Source of the DNA: Sandaracinus amylolyticus
GTDB lineage: Bacteria > Myxococcota_A > Polyangia > Polyangiales > Sandaracinaceae
DNA length: 64,000 bases
Direction of reading: 5' to 3'
NCBI RefSeq assembly: GCF_021631985.1
Contig: NZ_CP070225.1
Span: forward strand, 496,001 to 560,000
Part shown: one piece after another, positions 51,315-59,764 of the stretch
Numbering within the stretch: the first letter of the stretch is position 1
Layout of the letters: the number at the start of each line of letters is the position of its first letter
Program-made: the position numbers and the translations under genes
The notes under the pieces: model-generated
Database searches by the model: none
What the model saw: only the letters and a program-made list of their open reading frames with translations
Told to the model about the DNA's origin: nothing

Positions 51315-53648
51315 ATGTTCGGGGCTGCGTCGCGTCGCACGCTGCTCGGCGCGCTCGCCGCGCTGTGCGTGACGTGTCACTCGCAGGTGAGCCCCACACC
51401 GTCGCACGCCGACCCCGAGCCTGCGACGACCGAGAGCGCACCGTCGGGGTTCGATGCCGACATCGCGCGCGTCGACCCGACGTGCGCGCTCGGTGTGGCG
51501 CGCGCGCGCCTCGACGCGAACGACGCGACCGAGGCGCGACGGATCGCGCTCGCTGCGTCGGCGCGCGACGGCGAGCCCGATCGCGATGCGCTGGTGTGGA
51601 TCGCCGCGCGCAGTGCCGAGCGCGCGAGCGAGGTCCCGCGCGCGAGCGAGGCGTGGTCGTCGATCGACGTGGCGAGGCCGCTCGGCGGATGGGCGCGGCT
51701 CGCTGCTGCGCGCGCGGCGATGGAGAGTGATCCGGCGAGCGCCGCGACGTCGCTCGCGCCGCTCCTCGAACTCGACTTCCCGGGGCGCGACGAGGCCCGC
51801 GCGCTCGAGGCGCTCGCCCGCGCCCGCAGCGGTGCGGAGGACGGCGAAGCGCGGCTGCGGGCCGCGATCCCCGATGCGCGCAACGCCACGCGCGCCGAGC
51901 TCGAGCGCGCGCTCGCCGACATGCTCTCGGCGCGCGACGACGTCGATGCGCGCGTCGAGGCGCTCTCGCTGCTGCGCGGGATCGATGCGCGTGGACCGGG
52001 CACGCGCGCCGGGCGCGAGGCGCTCGCGCGCGCCGACGAGGTGCTCGCATCGCTTCCTGCGGAGCGCCGTCGTGCGCTCGCATCGCCCTCCATCGATCAG
52101 CAGATCGCGCGCGCCGACGCGCTCGCCGCGGCGATGGACCACCAGGGCGCCGAGGACGCGTACGCCGCGATCGTGCCGCGCCTTCGCGACGATCGCGCCC
52201 GTCGCTGCGACGTGCGGCTCGCGCAGGGACGCTCGATGTACCGGCGTCGCGCGCGTCGCGAGGCATCGACGTTGCTGGTCGCGGTCGCCGACGAGTGCCG
52301 CGATCGCGAGGACGTCCGCGCGTGGGCGCGCTACTACGCCGCGAAGTCGTACTCCGGGCTCCAGGCGTACCCCGAGGCGATCGCGCAATACGACGTGCTC
52401 GCCGAGGAGCTCCCCGGCCATCGCCTCGCCGACGATGCGCTGATCAACGCGGCGCGCCTCTGCGAGGAGCGCGCCGACGCGGATGGCATGCGCGCGCGCC
52501 TCACGCGCATCGTGAACGACTTCGCGAGCGGCGACATGCGCGGCGAAGCGCGCTTCCTGCTCGCGTGGAACGCGCGTCGCGAGGGGCGTCTCGCCGATGC
52601 GCTCGCGCAGCTCGACGCGTCGCTCGCGGAAGGTCCGGGCGCGCACGAGGCGAGCGGCGAGAGCGCCGAGGACGTACGAGGTCGCGCCGCGTACTGGCGC
52701 GGTCGCGTCCTCGAGCAGCTCGATCGCGCGAGCGACGCGGCGGCGCAGTACGAGGCGCTCGCGCGCGCGCTGCCCCTCGCGTACTACGCGCAGCACGCGG
52801 TCGCGCGCCTCGCGACCCTCGACGAAGCGCGGGCGCGCGCGGTGATGCCCACGTCGAGCGCGTCGCTCCCGCCGCTCCGCTTCGCGCGTCGCGACGAGCT
52901 CGATCGACCGGCGTTCGCACGCGCGGTCGCGCTCCTGCGCGTCGGTGAGATCGCGTGGGCGGAGCGCGAGCTCGAGCAGGCGGGACTGCTCGCCGAGGAC
53001 GCGACGCCCGACGCGCTGTGGCTCGCGGCGGCGCTGCTCGATCGCGCGGGCGCGCACAGCAAGGCGATGGAGCTCGCGCGTCGTCGCCTGCGCGCGCCGC
53101 TCATGGCCTCGATGCCCGAGGGCCGCGCGCTCGCGCTCTGGCGCATCGCGTATCCGCGCGCCTACCACCCGCTGATCGACGACGCCGCGCAGAACGAGGG
53201 CGTGCCCGCGTCGTTCGTGCGCGCGATCGCGCGCGAGGAGTCGAGCTTCCGGCCCGAGGCGGTCAGCGTCGCGCACGCGTACGGCCTCATGCAGATCATC
53301 CGGCCGACCGCGCAGCGGGTGGCGCGTCCGCTCGGACTCCCCAGCGATCCCGGCGCGCTGCGCACGCCCGAGGTCAACGTGCGCATCGGCGCGCGCTACG
53401 TGAGCGGGCTGCGTCGTCGCTACGATCCGCAGCACGCGCTCGTGCCCGCCGCGTACAACGCGGGCGAGGGCGCCGTCGATCGCTGGCTGCGCGAGCGCGG
53501 TGATCGCGCGCTCGACGAGTTCATCGAGGAGATCCCGTACGACGAGACGCGCCGCTACTCGCGACGCGTGCTGCAGACGTGGGGCATCTACGCGTGGCTC
53601 GACGAAGGTCGGCTGCCGAGCTGGCCTACGACGCTTCCCGCGCGCTGA
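51315..53648 (+). CDS. soluble lytic murein transglycosylase (Slt70-like)
   Basis: A 777-residue periplasmic enzyme. The N-terminal signal ends near VTC (possible lipoprotein Cys), followed by a long helical, TPR-like U-domain (about 45-600) and the SLT catalytic domain (about 620-770). The catalytic E642 is in [12 protein letters not shown], with [11 protein letters not shown] and [11 protein letters not shown] completing the goose-type lysozyme fold. It cleaves glycan strands to 1,6-anhydromuropeptides. ATG 51315 gives the signal. The 3' end overlaps the convergent patatin-like gene by 23 bp. Confidence 0.85.
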   Translation: MFGAASRRTLLGALAALCVTCHSQVSPTPSHADPEPATTESAPSGFDADIARVDPTCALGVARARLDANDATEARRIALAASARDGEPDRDALVWIAARSAERASEVPRASEAWSSIDVARPLGGWARLAAARAAMESDPASAATSLAPLLELDFPGRDEARALEALARARSGAEDGEARLRAAIPDARNATRAELERALADMLSARDDVDARVEALSLLRGIDARGPGTRAGREALARADEVLASLPAERRRALASPSIDQQIARADALAAAMDHQGAEDAYAAIVPRLRDDRARRCDVRLAQGRSMYRRRARREASTLLVAVADECRDREDVRAWARYYAAKSYSGLQAYPEAIAQYDVLAEELPGHRLADDALINAARLCEERADADGMRARLTRIVNDFASGDMRGEARFLLAWNARREGRLADALAQLDASLAEGPGAHEASGESAEDVRGRAAYWRGRVLEQLDRASDAAAQYEALARALPLAYYAQHAVARLATLDEARARAVMPTSSASLPPLRFARRDELDRPAFARAVALLRVGEIAWAERELEQAGLLAEDATPDALWLAAALLDRAGAHSKAMELARRRLRAPLMASMPEGRALALWRIAYPRAYHPLIDDAAQNEGVPASFVRAIAREESSFRPEAVSVAHAYGLMQIIRPTAQRVARPLGLPSDPGALRTPEVNVRIGARYVSGLRRRYDPQHALVPAAYNAGEGAVDRWLRERGDRALDEFIEEIPYDETRRYSRRVLQTWGIYAWLDEGRLPSWPTTLPAR

Positions 53649-54405
53649 CGATCACGCGTCCGTCGTCGACCGCACGATCGAGCGCGACCCGCGTCGCATC
53701 GCGTGCCGCCTTCATCGCGCGCAGGCCTTCACCGAGGCGATACGGGCCGACGCGCGGCAGTGCGTCGATCACGAGCGCGGTGAGCCCGGTGCGTCGTGGC
53801 ACCTCGAGCGCGGGATCGTTCTTCCGCCGCCACGGCGAGCGCGACGCGAGGTGATGGAAGAGCACGCGCTCGCCCTCGGGCACGCCGCGCAGCCCCGGTC
53901 GATCCGACACGCCTCCGTCGACGAGCCAGCGCCCCTCGACGCGCACCGGATGGAACATCAGCGGCACCGCGCACGACGCGTGGATCGCGGCCGCGAGATC
54001 CCCCGAGTCGATCACACGCGTGCGGTTCGACGCGACGTCGTGCGTCGAGATCGTGATCGGCACGCGCGCGCGGTCGAAGCGGCGCGCCGGCAACATCGAC
54101 TCGAGCTTCGCGCGGAAGAGCGCGCCTCGGAGCAGCCCCGCGCCCACGCCGGGATCCCAGAAGTGCTCGCGCCGCAGCGCCTCGAGCTCGCGCCCGAGCG
54201 CCCCCGCATCGAGCCCCGAGGCCCACGCGCCCGCGACCAGCGCGCCCGCGCTCGAGCCGGCCGCGCGTGAAGGAACGAGGCCTTCGTCATCGAGGACCGA
54301 GAGCACGCCCGTGTGCGCGAAGAATCCGAAGAACCCCGACGACATCGCGAGCGCGAAGGGACCCTCTCCGAGCCACTCGCGCAGCGTCGGACGCGCGCGC
54401 GTCAT
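53626..54405 (-). CDS. patatin-like phospholipase with divergent oxyanion loop
   Basis: A 259-residue patatin-fold lipase. The nucleophile is S52 in GSSAG (50-54), and the dyad Asp is D163 in LVDGGVSD. The glycine-rich oxyanion loop, normally GGGxxG, reads [12 protein letters not shown] here, with Phe in place of the usual Arg or Lys. It would hydrolyse acyl ester lipids; reduced or altered activity is possible. The ATG at 54405 overlaps the dnaJ stop (ATGA), so it is co-transcribed with dnaJ. Confidence 0.8.
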   Translation of the reverse strand: MTRARPTLREWLGEGPFALAMSSGFFGFFAHTGVLSVLDDEGLVPSRAAGSSAGALVAGAWASGLDAGALGRELEALRREHFWDPGVGAGLLRGALFRAKLESMLPARRFDRARVPITISTHDVASNRTRVIDSGDLAAAIHASCAVPLMFHPVRVEGRWLVDGGVSDRPGLRGVPEGERVLFHHLASRSPWRRKNDPALEVPRRTGLTALVIDALPRVGPYRLGEGLRAMKAARDATRVALDRAVDDGRVIVSAREAS

Positions 54406-55466
54406 CCTTCCTTGTCGAACGTCTCCTGCAGCTCGAGCAGGAGCTTCTTCGCCTTCGCGCTCAGCTTCTTCGGGACGTCGACCTGGACCACGCACACGAG
54501 GTCGCCGCGACCGCGTCCGTCGAGCCGCGGGATGCCCTGGCCGCGCACCTTCACGTGCTCGCCGGGCTGGATGCCCGCCGGCAGCTTGAGATCGGCCTCG
54601 CCCTCGAGCGTCGGCACCTTCAGCGCCGCGCCGAGCGCGGCCTGCGTGAACGACACGTGCAGCTCGTGCAGCAGCTCGTTCCCGTCGCGCACGAAGCGGG
54701 GATCCGGCTCGATCTGCACGGTCACGTAGAGATGGCCGGCAGGCCCGCCCTTGCGACCAGGCTGACCCTGCCCGGATAGACGGAGGCTCTGGCCCTCGTC
54801 GATGCCACCGGGGATTGCGACCTTCACCTTGCGCTCGACCGGCACCTCGGCGCGACCGCCGCACTCTGCGCACGCCTTCGTCGCGATGCGCCCCATCCCG
54901 TGGCACGTCGGGCACGTCGTCCCGAGGAAGAACCCACCGCGCGCGTGCGCGACCTGACCGGCGCCCTTGCAGGTCTGGCAGACCTGCACCTTGCCGCCCT
55001 CCGCGCCGGTTCCGTCGCACGCCGTGCACGGCGAGGGGAACTGCACGGTGACTTCCTTCTGCGCGCCGAATGCGGCCTCGGCCATCGTGAGCACCACGCC
55101 GGTGCGCAGGTCCGCGCCGCGCGTCGGCCCGTCGCGACGGGCGCGTCCACCGCCGAAGCCACCGCCGAACCCGAAGAGGTCGCCGAAGATCTCCTGGAAG
55201 CTGGAGAAGATGTCGTCGACGTTCCCGAACCCGGCCTGACCCTGCAGGCCCTGGTGTCCGTAGCGATCGTAGACGGCGCGCTTCTCCTGATCCTGGAGGA
55301 CGCCGTAGGCCTCGCTCGCCTCCTTGAACCGCTCCTCCGCCGTCGCGTCACCGGGATTGCGGTCGGGGTGGAGCTCGAGCGCGAGCTTCTTGTAGGCCTT
55401 CTTGATCTCGGCCAGCGTCGCGGTCCGTTCGACCCCGAGCACTTCGTAGTAGTCGCGCTTGGCCAT
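54402..55466 (-). CDS. dnaJ: chaperone DnaJ (Hsp40)
   Basis: A 354-residue type I Hsp40. The J-domain has the HPD motif in [11 protein letters not shown] (about residue 34). The Gly/Phe region runs GFGGGFGGG. The zinc domain has four CxxC units, three followed by GxG ([24 protein letters not shown]) and a final CAECGG. The C-terminal substrate domains include [19 protein letters not shown]. It stimulates DnaK ATPase and delivers unfolded clients. ATG 55466 ([11 protein letters not shown]) is the standard start. dnaK and grpE are not in the window. Confidence 0.93.
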   Translation of the reverse strand: MAKRDYYEVLGVERTATLAEIKKAYKKLALELHPDRNPGDATAEERFKEASEAYGVLQDQEKRAVYDRYGHQGLQGQAGFGNVDDIFSSFQEIFGDLFGFGGGFGGGRARRDGPTRGADLRTGVVLTMAEAAFGAQKEVTVQFPSPCTACDGTGAEGGKVQVCQTCKGAGQVAHARGGFFLGTTCPTCHGMGRIATKACAECGGRAEVPVERKVKVAIPGGIDEGQSLRLSGQGQPGRKGGPAGHLYVTVQIEPDPRFVRDGNELLHELHVSFTQAALGAALKVPTLEGEADLKLPAGIQPGEHVKVRGQGIPRLDGRGRGDLVCVVQVDVPKKLSAKAKKLLLELQETFDKEG

Positions 55467-55512
55467 GTTTTCTTTGGTCGCGAGGGCTCGGAAGAGGCGG
55501 GCCACGATAAGT

Positions 55513-55526
55513 CGGAAACGATTCCG
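55513..55526. promoter_or_regulatory. short dyad upstream of dnaJ
   Basis: CGGAA-acga-TTCCG, a 5-bp perfect dyad, lies 46 bp upstream of the dnaJ start. It does not match CIRCE. It is a possible operator for the heat-shock regulator or for the divergent gene, based only on symmetry. Confidence 0.25.
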
Positions 55527-55687
55527 GTCAAGCCGCACGGAACCCGCGCGAAAGAGCGGTGTCGGTACCCAACGAGACGGGCGAGCGCGCGGACGCGAGC
55601 GGGCGAGAGCACCGCGTGCGCACGAGCCCCCGACCGGCGTGGCCGCCGGGAGGGACAGCTCCGTCTCGTGGAGGAGGTCGAGCGACG

Positions 55688-57160
55688 ATGGCGCAGGCGA
55701 GCGAGCGCAGGGTGCAGGTCGTGATGAGCTGGGGCGGCAACCCGCAAGGCGAGGTCAGCGTGAAGGCGGGCGGCTCCGTCGTGATCGGCGAGCGCGCCGC
55801 GCACTTCCTGTTGCCGGCCGACGCGGGCATCGAGCGGTTCGCGCTGGTGGAGAGCGACGGGACCGGCGGGTTCCTGCTGCGCGTGCCCTCGGGCGCGATG
55901 CTTCGCGCGTCGCGCGACGGTATCGACGTGAGCGCAGAGGCGACCAGCGATGCGACGGGCGCGCGCTCGCTCGCGATCGATCCCGCGACGCGCGCGGAGA
56001 TCGAGCTCGGTGCATTCACGTTCTTCGTGCAGGAGGGTGCGCCCACGATCGAGCGCACGCCGATGGCGCGGCCCGACTTCGCGAGCTGGCGGTGGGCGGG
56101 CGTCTCGCTCGCGGTGCACGGCGCGTTCTTGTTCTCGTTGCTCTTCTCGCCGCCCAACGCGGGCGCGCTCTCGCTCGATCTCACGCACGATCAGCAGCGC
56201 TGGGTCCAGGTGCGCCTCGACGCGATGGCGCAGGAGCGCGAGGAGGTGATCCCCGAGGTCGCGCTCGAGGACGCGACGCGCGGCGCGCAGTCGGGGCAGC
56301 CTTCGCCGGGTGAAGAGGGCGCGGCGGGGGCGCCGGACGAGACGCGCAGCACCGGTGGTGGCGTGCGTGTGCGTGGTGATCGCCAGGACCAGCGCGTGCC
56401 ACTCGATCGCCAGAGCGTCACGAGCGCGGGCGCGCTCGGCACGATCGCGGCGTTCACGCGCAGCATGAGCGCGGTGTCGTCGCCCTATGGCGCGGCGGAC
56501 GCGATGGGGTTCTCGGCGGACGACGCATACGGCGCGCTGATGGCCGACCAGGCGGGCTTCTCGCGCGGGTTCGGCGGGCTCGGGATGAACGGCGTGGGTC
56601 GCGGCGGCGGCTGTCTGCCGGGCCAGCCGTGCGGTCAGGGCACGATCGGCGTCGGTGGGCTCGGAACGGGATTCGGCACGTGCGGTCGCGAGACGTTCCA
56701 GCAAATCGAGTCGACGCAGGGCCACGCGGCGGCAGTCGCGCAGTGCGCGCCGGGAATGGCGGGTGGATCGGCGAGCATCGGGATGCCGGACCGCGGTGGT
56801 GATCACACCTCGCGCGTGCCGAGGCTGGAGTGCGCGCGGGGTCCGGACGGACACTGCGGTCAGGTCGCGGGCGGCCTGTCGCGCGAGCAGATCCGCCTCG
56901 TGGTCACGCGCAACCGCGGTCAGGTGCGCCACTGCTACGAGCAGGGGCTGCAGCAGCGCCCGGACCTCGAGGGCCGTCTGAGCGTCGCATGGACGGTGCA
57001 CTCGGAAGGGCGCGTGACGACCGCGGTGGTGAGCAACGGAAGTGATCTGCGCAACGCCGAAGTCGAGCAGTGCGTGCTCCAGGCGGTGCGAAGGTGGCAG
57101 TTCCCCGCGACCGACGGGATGACGGCAGTCACGTACCCGTTCGTGTTCCAGACGAACTGA
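55688..57160 (+). CDS. AgmX/PglI C-terminal domain protein with FHA-like head
   Basis: A 490-residue protein. An N-terminal FHA-like beta domain (about 5-115: VSVKAGGSVVIGER, GFLLRVPSGA) precedes a membrane segment (about 138-160), then a Gly/Gln-rich low-complexity region (about 185-370). The C-terminal AgmX/PglI domain (about 395-490) contains LSREQIRLVVTRNRGQVRHCYEQGL, GRLSVAWTVHSEGRVT and the TonB-like end VTYPFVFQTN. Relatives act in adventurous gliding and TonB-type energy coupling. The FHA part may bind phosphothreonine, as the window has a Ser/Thr kinase. ATG 55688 begins the FHA-like domain. Confidence 0.75.
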   Translation: MAQASERRVQVVMSWGGNPQGEVSVKAGGSVVIGERAAHFLLPADAGIERFALVESDGTGGFLLRVPSGAMLRASRDGIDVSAEATSDATGARSLAIDPATRAEIELGAFTFFVQEGAPTIERTPMARPDFASWRWAGVSLAVHGAFLFSLLFSPPNAGALSLDLTHDQQRWVQVRLDAMAQEREEVIPEVALEDATRGAQSGQPSPGEEGAAGAPDETRSTGGGVRVRGDRQDQRVPLDRQSVTSAGALGTIAAFTRSMSAVSSPYGAADAMGFSADDAYGALMADQAGFSRGFGGLGMNGVGRGGGCLPGQPCGQGTIGVGGLGTGFGTCGRETFQQIESTQGHAAAVAQCAPGMAGGSASIGMPDRGGDHTSRVPRLECARGPDGHCGQVAGGLSREQIRLVVTRNRGQVRHCYEQGLQQRPDLEGRLSVAWTVHSEGRVTTAVVSNGSDLRNAEVEQCVLQAVRRWQFPATDGMTAVTYPFVFQTN

Positions 57161-57173
57161 GCCGGAGATGGAG

Positions 57174-57215
57174 ATGAATCGGGCCGCGGATCACGAGATC
57201 CGCGGCCTGATTCAT
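57174..57215. terminator. 19-bp bidirectional terminator hairpin
   Basis: ATGAATCGGGCCGCGGATC pairs with GATCCGCGGCCTGATTCAT (one mismatch) around ACGA. It lies between the agmX-like stop and the barstar-family stop, and marks the left border of the toxin locus. Confidence 0.75.
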
Positions 57216-57727
57216 TCGACTCGATAGTCGAAGCGGTCCGACCAGCCGAAATCGAGATCCTGCCGCCGCGTCCTCTCGAGAACGGCCACGATCGCATCGA
57301 ACGTCGCGGTGCCCATCGCGGCCCGCGATTGTTCCGACTTCGTCCAGACGAGCAGGATGGGGCGTTCTAGGTCGGCCGAGAGTCGATCCCAGAGCGCGTT
57401 CAAATTGCAGCCGTAGTGGGGCCCGAAATCCAACAGCGCCGATAGCTCGCGATGGAAGTCCGATTCGCTGCGTACGCGGCTGCCAGCGAGCCCGTGTCGC
57501 ATCTTCGACTCCACTTTCCGATCTTCGAAAGAGCTCATGTTCGAGAATCGCGAGACTTCGCCTTCGAACCTCAGCCCGTTGGGCGTCGACTCCAGAGCGC
57601 GAACTATGACCGATCGCAAACGTGCTTCGAACTCAAGAATCTCTTGGAGTGTCAGCTCGTGCGAGTGCAGAGTGATCATCCGTACTTCGAAACTCGGGAC
57701 TTCAGCAGCAGCCGCCGCCGCTTGCAT
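57212..57727 (-). CDS. barstar-family immunity protein
   Basis: A 171-residue protein. Residues about 89-165 match the barstar fold: DFHRELSALLDFG, then YGCNLNALWDRLS (the RNase-binding helix and loop), ERPILLVWTKSEQSR, and a helix ending VLERTRRQ. Barstar-type proteins block RNase toxins by covering the active site. The first 80 residues (SHELTLQEILEFEARLRSVI, FSNMSSFEDRKVES) are a separate, unrecognised part; ATG at 57679 would skip 16 of them. Its start lies inside the preceding debris frame by 26 bp, as immunity genes often overlap their toxin. Confidence 0.78.
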   Translation of the reverse strand: MQAAAAAAEVPSFEVRMITLHSHELTLQEILEFEARLRSVIVRALESTPNGLRFEGEVSRFSNMSSFEDRKVESKMRHGLAGSRVRSESDFHRELSALLDFGPHYGCNLNALWDRLSADLERPILLVWTKSEQSRAAMGTATFDAIVAVLERTRRQDLDFGWSDRFDYRVE

Positions 57728-58316
57728 CGAGTCGTACTCCTCTCGCAGCAGAGGCGCTTCCGGCTCTTTGCGACGCTGTCGGCAGGACTGCGGTCCGGCG
57801 GTTCACTTCGACCTCGATGAAGCGCGGGCGGATCGCCGGCTGCGATAGCGAGCTCACATCGGCGGGTTCGCCTCGGCGGACTTCGACAACCAGGTTGCGT
57901 CCTCCGCCTCGCCAGCAGCGCGTCACAACGAAGAACTCGAGGCGTTGTCCGCGACGGTCCACCGCTTGGACCTCGCTCCACAGCCGTGCGGCAATATCGT
58001 GGGACTTCGACGCCGAGAACTTCCCTGCGATTCCACTTCGCGCCACCTCGGCGAGCATTCGCAACATCTCTGGCGGGGGCAGCACGTCGCTCTCCGCGAC
58101 CTCGTCGAACAGCGTGACTGCATGGGGCTCAGCGAACCGCCGGCGCGTGCCTTCGCCAGCGGAGCGGCGACGCGAGCGGTCGCTCGACGAGCAAGCCAGT
58201 CGGGTCGAAGGAGAGCTCGAGTAGGACGCTGCCGACGCGTCTCGTTTCGAGATCAGCCGGTCGGCGCGATCGTACGCGTACTGGTTGCGCGCGTGGCCGT
58301 ATCCTGCTCCGGGCAA
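57702..58316 (-). pseudogene. Rhs fragment joined by frameshift to a short C-terminal tip
   Basis: A frame of about 205 residues. Its first part is an Rhs core piece (YAYDRADRLISKRDA), then, after a one-base deletion near 58235, a different frame continues. The rest (about 145 residues: LFDEVAESDVLPPPEMLRMLAEVAR, SKSHDIAARLWSEVQAV, LEFFVVTRCWRGGGRNLVVEV, IRPRFIEVEVNRRTAVLP) has normal protein composition and ends 26 bp inside the barstar gene. It is probably the relic of a displaced toxin tip. No toxin family is recognised; an RNase would fit the barstar neighbour, which is inference. Confidence 0.6.
58177..58284 (-). repeat. orphan copy of an Rhs core segment
   Basis: About 100 bp almost identical to positions near 61990-62100 of the intact Rhs gene, including AGCAAGCCAGTCGG and GGAGAGCTCGAGTAGGACGC (one base differs from the intact gene) and ATCAGCCGGTCGGCG. 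One A is missing near 58235 (GCCGACGCG for GCCGAACGCG), so the frame breaks. Homology ends on both sides, as expected for a recombination remnant. Confidence 0.75.
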
Positions 58317-58505
58317 CGCTCGGAACGTTCCAGTCGACCCGGTCGCTGCTCGCCGTTCACGTCAACCGCCTCTACGATCCAGGCTCCTCGTGAGATCTGG
58401 CCTCAGCTGCACCCATCCAATAGCTCGAAAGGCGGAATGTTCGCCGCGAAGACCATCCGCCATCTGTCGTGCTCGATCTCGCCTCGCCACTTCGGAGCGG
58501 AGCTG
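58317..58505 (-). other. coding-like debris between cassettes
   Basis: No intact gene. On the minus strand, two short frames read like real protein: one from the end of the previous gene (APKWRGEIEHDRWRMVF, ANIPPFELLDGCS then stop) and, in another frame, GQISRGAWIVEAVDVNGEQR. This suggests a broken toxin or immunity piece. Nothing more can be supported. Confidence 0.35.
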
Positions 58506-59126
58506 TCACGCAGCAGGCGACGCGATCTCAAGGAGAATCATCTGCCTGACCCGGGGGTAGAATCGTAGCAGCCGTCGGGGGGCCAAGAAGAATTGTGCGC
58601 CGTCGCTCGAAGCTTCTACGACCAACCATTGCGCCATGTCCTGGAGCAATCGCTGGTGCTCGGGGGCATCGCTCTGCCTCGTAACCAGCGTCTCGTGGAC
58701 AACCCCACGCGAGTAGAACTCGTGCATCACGCCGTGGCGCTCGACTTTCATGTCGAAGGAGGGACAGGGGCCGCCGATTCCGGCGAACCATCCATCCGCC
58801 CTCAACTCGTATTGATGCACCGGGTTCGCATCGGCGCACGCGATGGCCTCGGGAAAGCCATCGTAGCCCGGAGAGATATGGACCCTATTGGGCTCGCTCC
58901 ATGTCGGAGGTAGTTTGGCATCTGCGGCCCGAGCGAGGCCCCAGATCGCGAAGTCGTCGGGCCCGACGACTTCGATGTAGCCGCCGAAGCGTTCCTGGAA
59001 ATCGAGCCACACCGCGTGCGGGGTACCTCCGGCATCGCGAATAAGTCGTTCGACCTGCATCGTGGGCATCGGAGTCTCGCGTTGGAGCGTCGCGAGCCAC
59101 GACATCGCACGTTTCGTGAGAGTCAT
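58506..59126 (-). CDS. unrecognised cargo protein of the toxin locus
   Basis: A 206-residue soluble protein: VERLIRDAGGTPHAVWLDFQERFGGYIEVVG, HISPGYDGFPEAIACADANPVHQYELRADGWFAGIGGPCPSFDM (read in pieces), then a helical C-terminus (LLQDMAQWLVVEASSDG). The pattern 'WLDFQERFGGY...' and the all-soluble alpha/beta mix resemble SMI1/SUKH-type immunity proteins, but the match is weak. Base composition is less GC-rich than the chromosome. Its place, same-strand after the Rhs gene, suggests immunity. Confidence 0.55.
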   Translation of the reverse strand: MTLTKRAMSWLATLQRETPMPTMQVERLIRDAGGTPHAVWLDFQERFGGYIEVVGPDDFAIWGLARAADAKLPPTWSEPNRVHISPGYDGFPEAIACADANPVHQYELRADGWFAGIGGPCPSFDMKVERHGVMHEFYSRGVVHETLVTRQSDAPEHQRLLQDMAQWLVVEASSDGAQFFLAPRRLLRFYPRVRQMILLEIASPAA

Positions 59127-59236
59127 CCTTCAGCTCCAGGTTCTCGAAGCCCTCCCTCTTGAGTCGCTTTGGGGATCGTGTGCGGCGTTCCCTCGCTGGA
59201 CCCTGCCGACGGCGGCGTGACGGAACCGATCTGAGG

Positions 59237-59680
59237 TTAGCGCAACCACTCTACGAAAATGCCTTCGGGCTGGCCATTGTTGTGTCGTCGGATCGTGAGG
59301 ATGGCGTTGGGCGTGATGCTGGTTCGCTCGCCCGAAACTAGCGGTATCGATCCGCCGGTCGGAATCGAGTTCACGACGGGGAGCCATTCCGTGAACGAGC
59401 GCCGCAGTTCCTGCAGTGTGTGTTCCGCGCCTTGTGAACTGCCGCCCAGCGCGACTCTCAGCGATGCACGTTGGCGAGTCGAATGGGGCATTTCAGCGAA
59501 GGAGAGGGATACTACGCCATCAGGTGTCGAGTCCTCTGCCGCTACCCACTCCGTCCACAGTCCGTGATTCACGCGCCGCCATTGGCCCCCCAAAATCGTC
59601 TGGACAGACTGCGCAGTCGGCGGGCTCAGCCGCGCGATCTGAATAATTGCTGCACTGAGGATCTTGCGCGAATCGGACAT
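59237..59680 (-). CDS. first gene after the Rhs toxin, candidate immunity protein
   Basis: A 147-residue soluble protein from ATG 59680 (a start 14 codons upstream is possible). Features: ILSAAIIQIARLSPPTAQSVQ, then WRRVNHGLWTEWVAAED, LRRSFTEWLPVVNSIPTG, and a final ILTIRRHNNGQPEGIFVEWLR. No family is recognised. It is 84 bp after the Rhs stop on the same strand, the standard place for the cognate immunity gene. The assignment to the metalloprotease tip is by position only. Confidence 0.55.
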   Translation of the reverse strand: MSDSRKILSAAIIQIARLSPPTAQSVQTILGGQWRRVNHGLWTEWVAAEDSTPDGVVSLSFAEMPHSTRQRASLRVALGGSSQGAEHTLQELRRSFTEWLPVVNSIPTGGSIPLVSGERTSITPNAILTIRRHNNGQPEGIFVEWLR

Positions 59681-59764
59681 GATGCGATTCCGGTGCTCTG
59701 GGTGTTGGTTGTCGAGGTTCAATTCGAACGATCGTAAGTGGCGCTGTTCTCGCGCTCTCCGTAA

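Noticed and set aside
58285-58568. Plus-strand open frames within the toxin debris
   Set aside because: They run against all other genes of the locus and have atypical Arg/Ser composition; the minus-strand readings are more protein-like.
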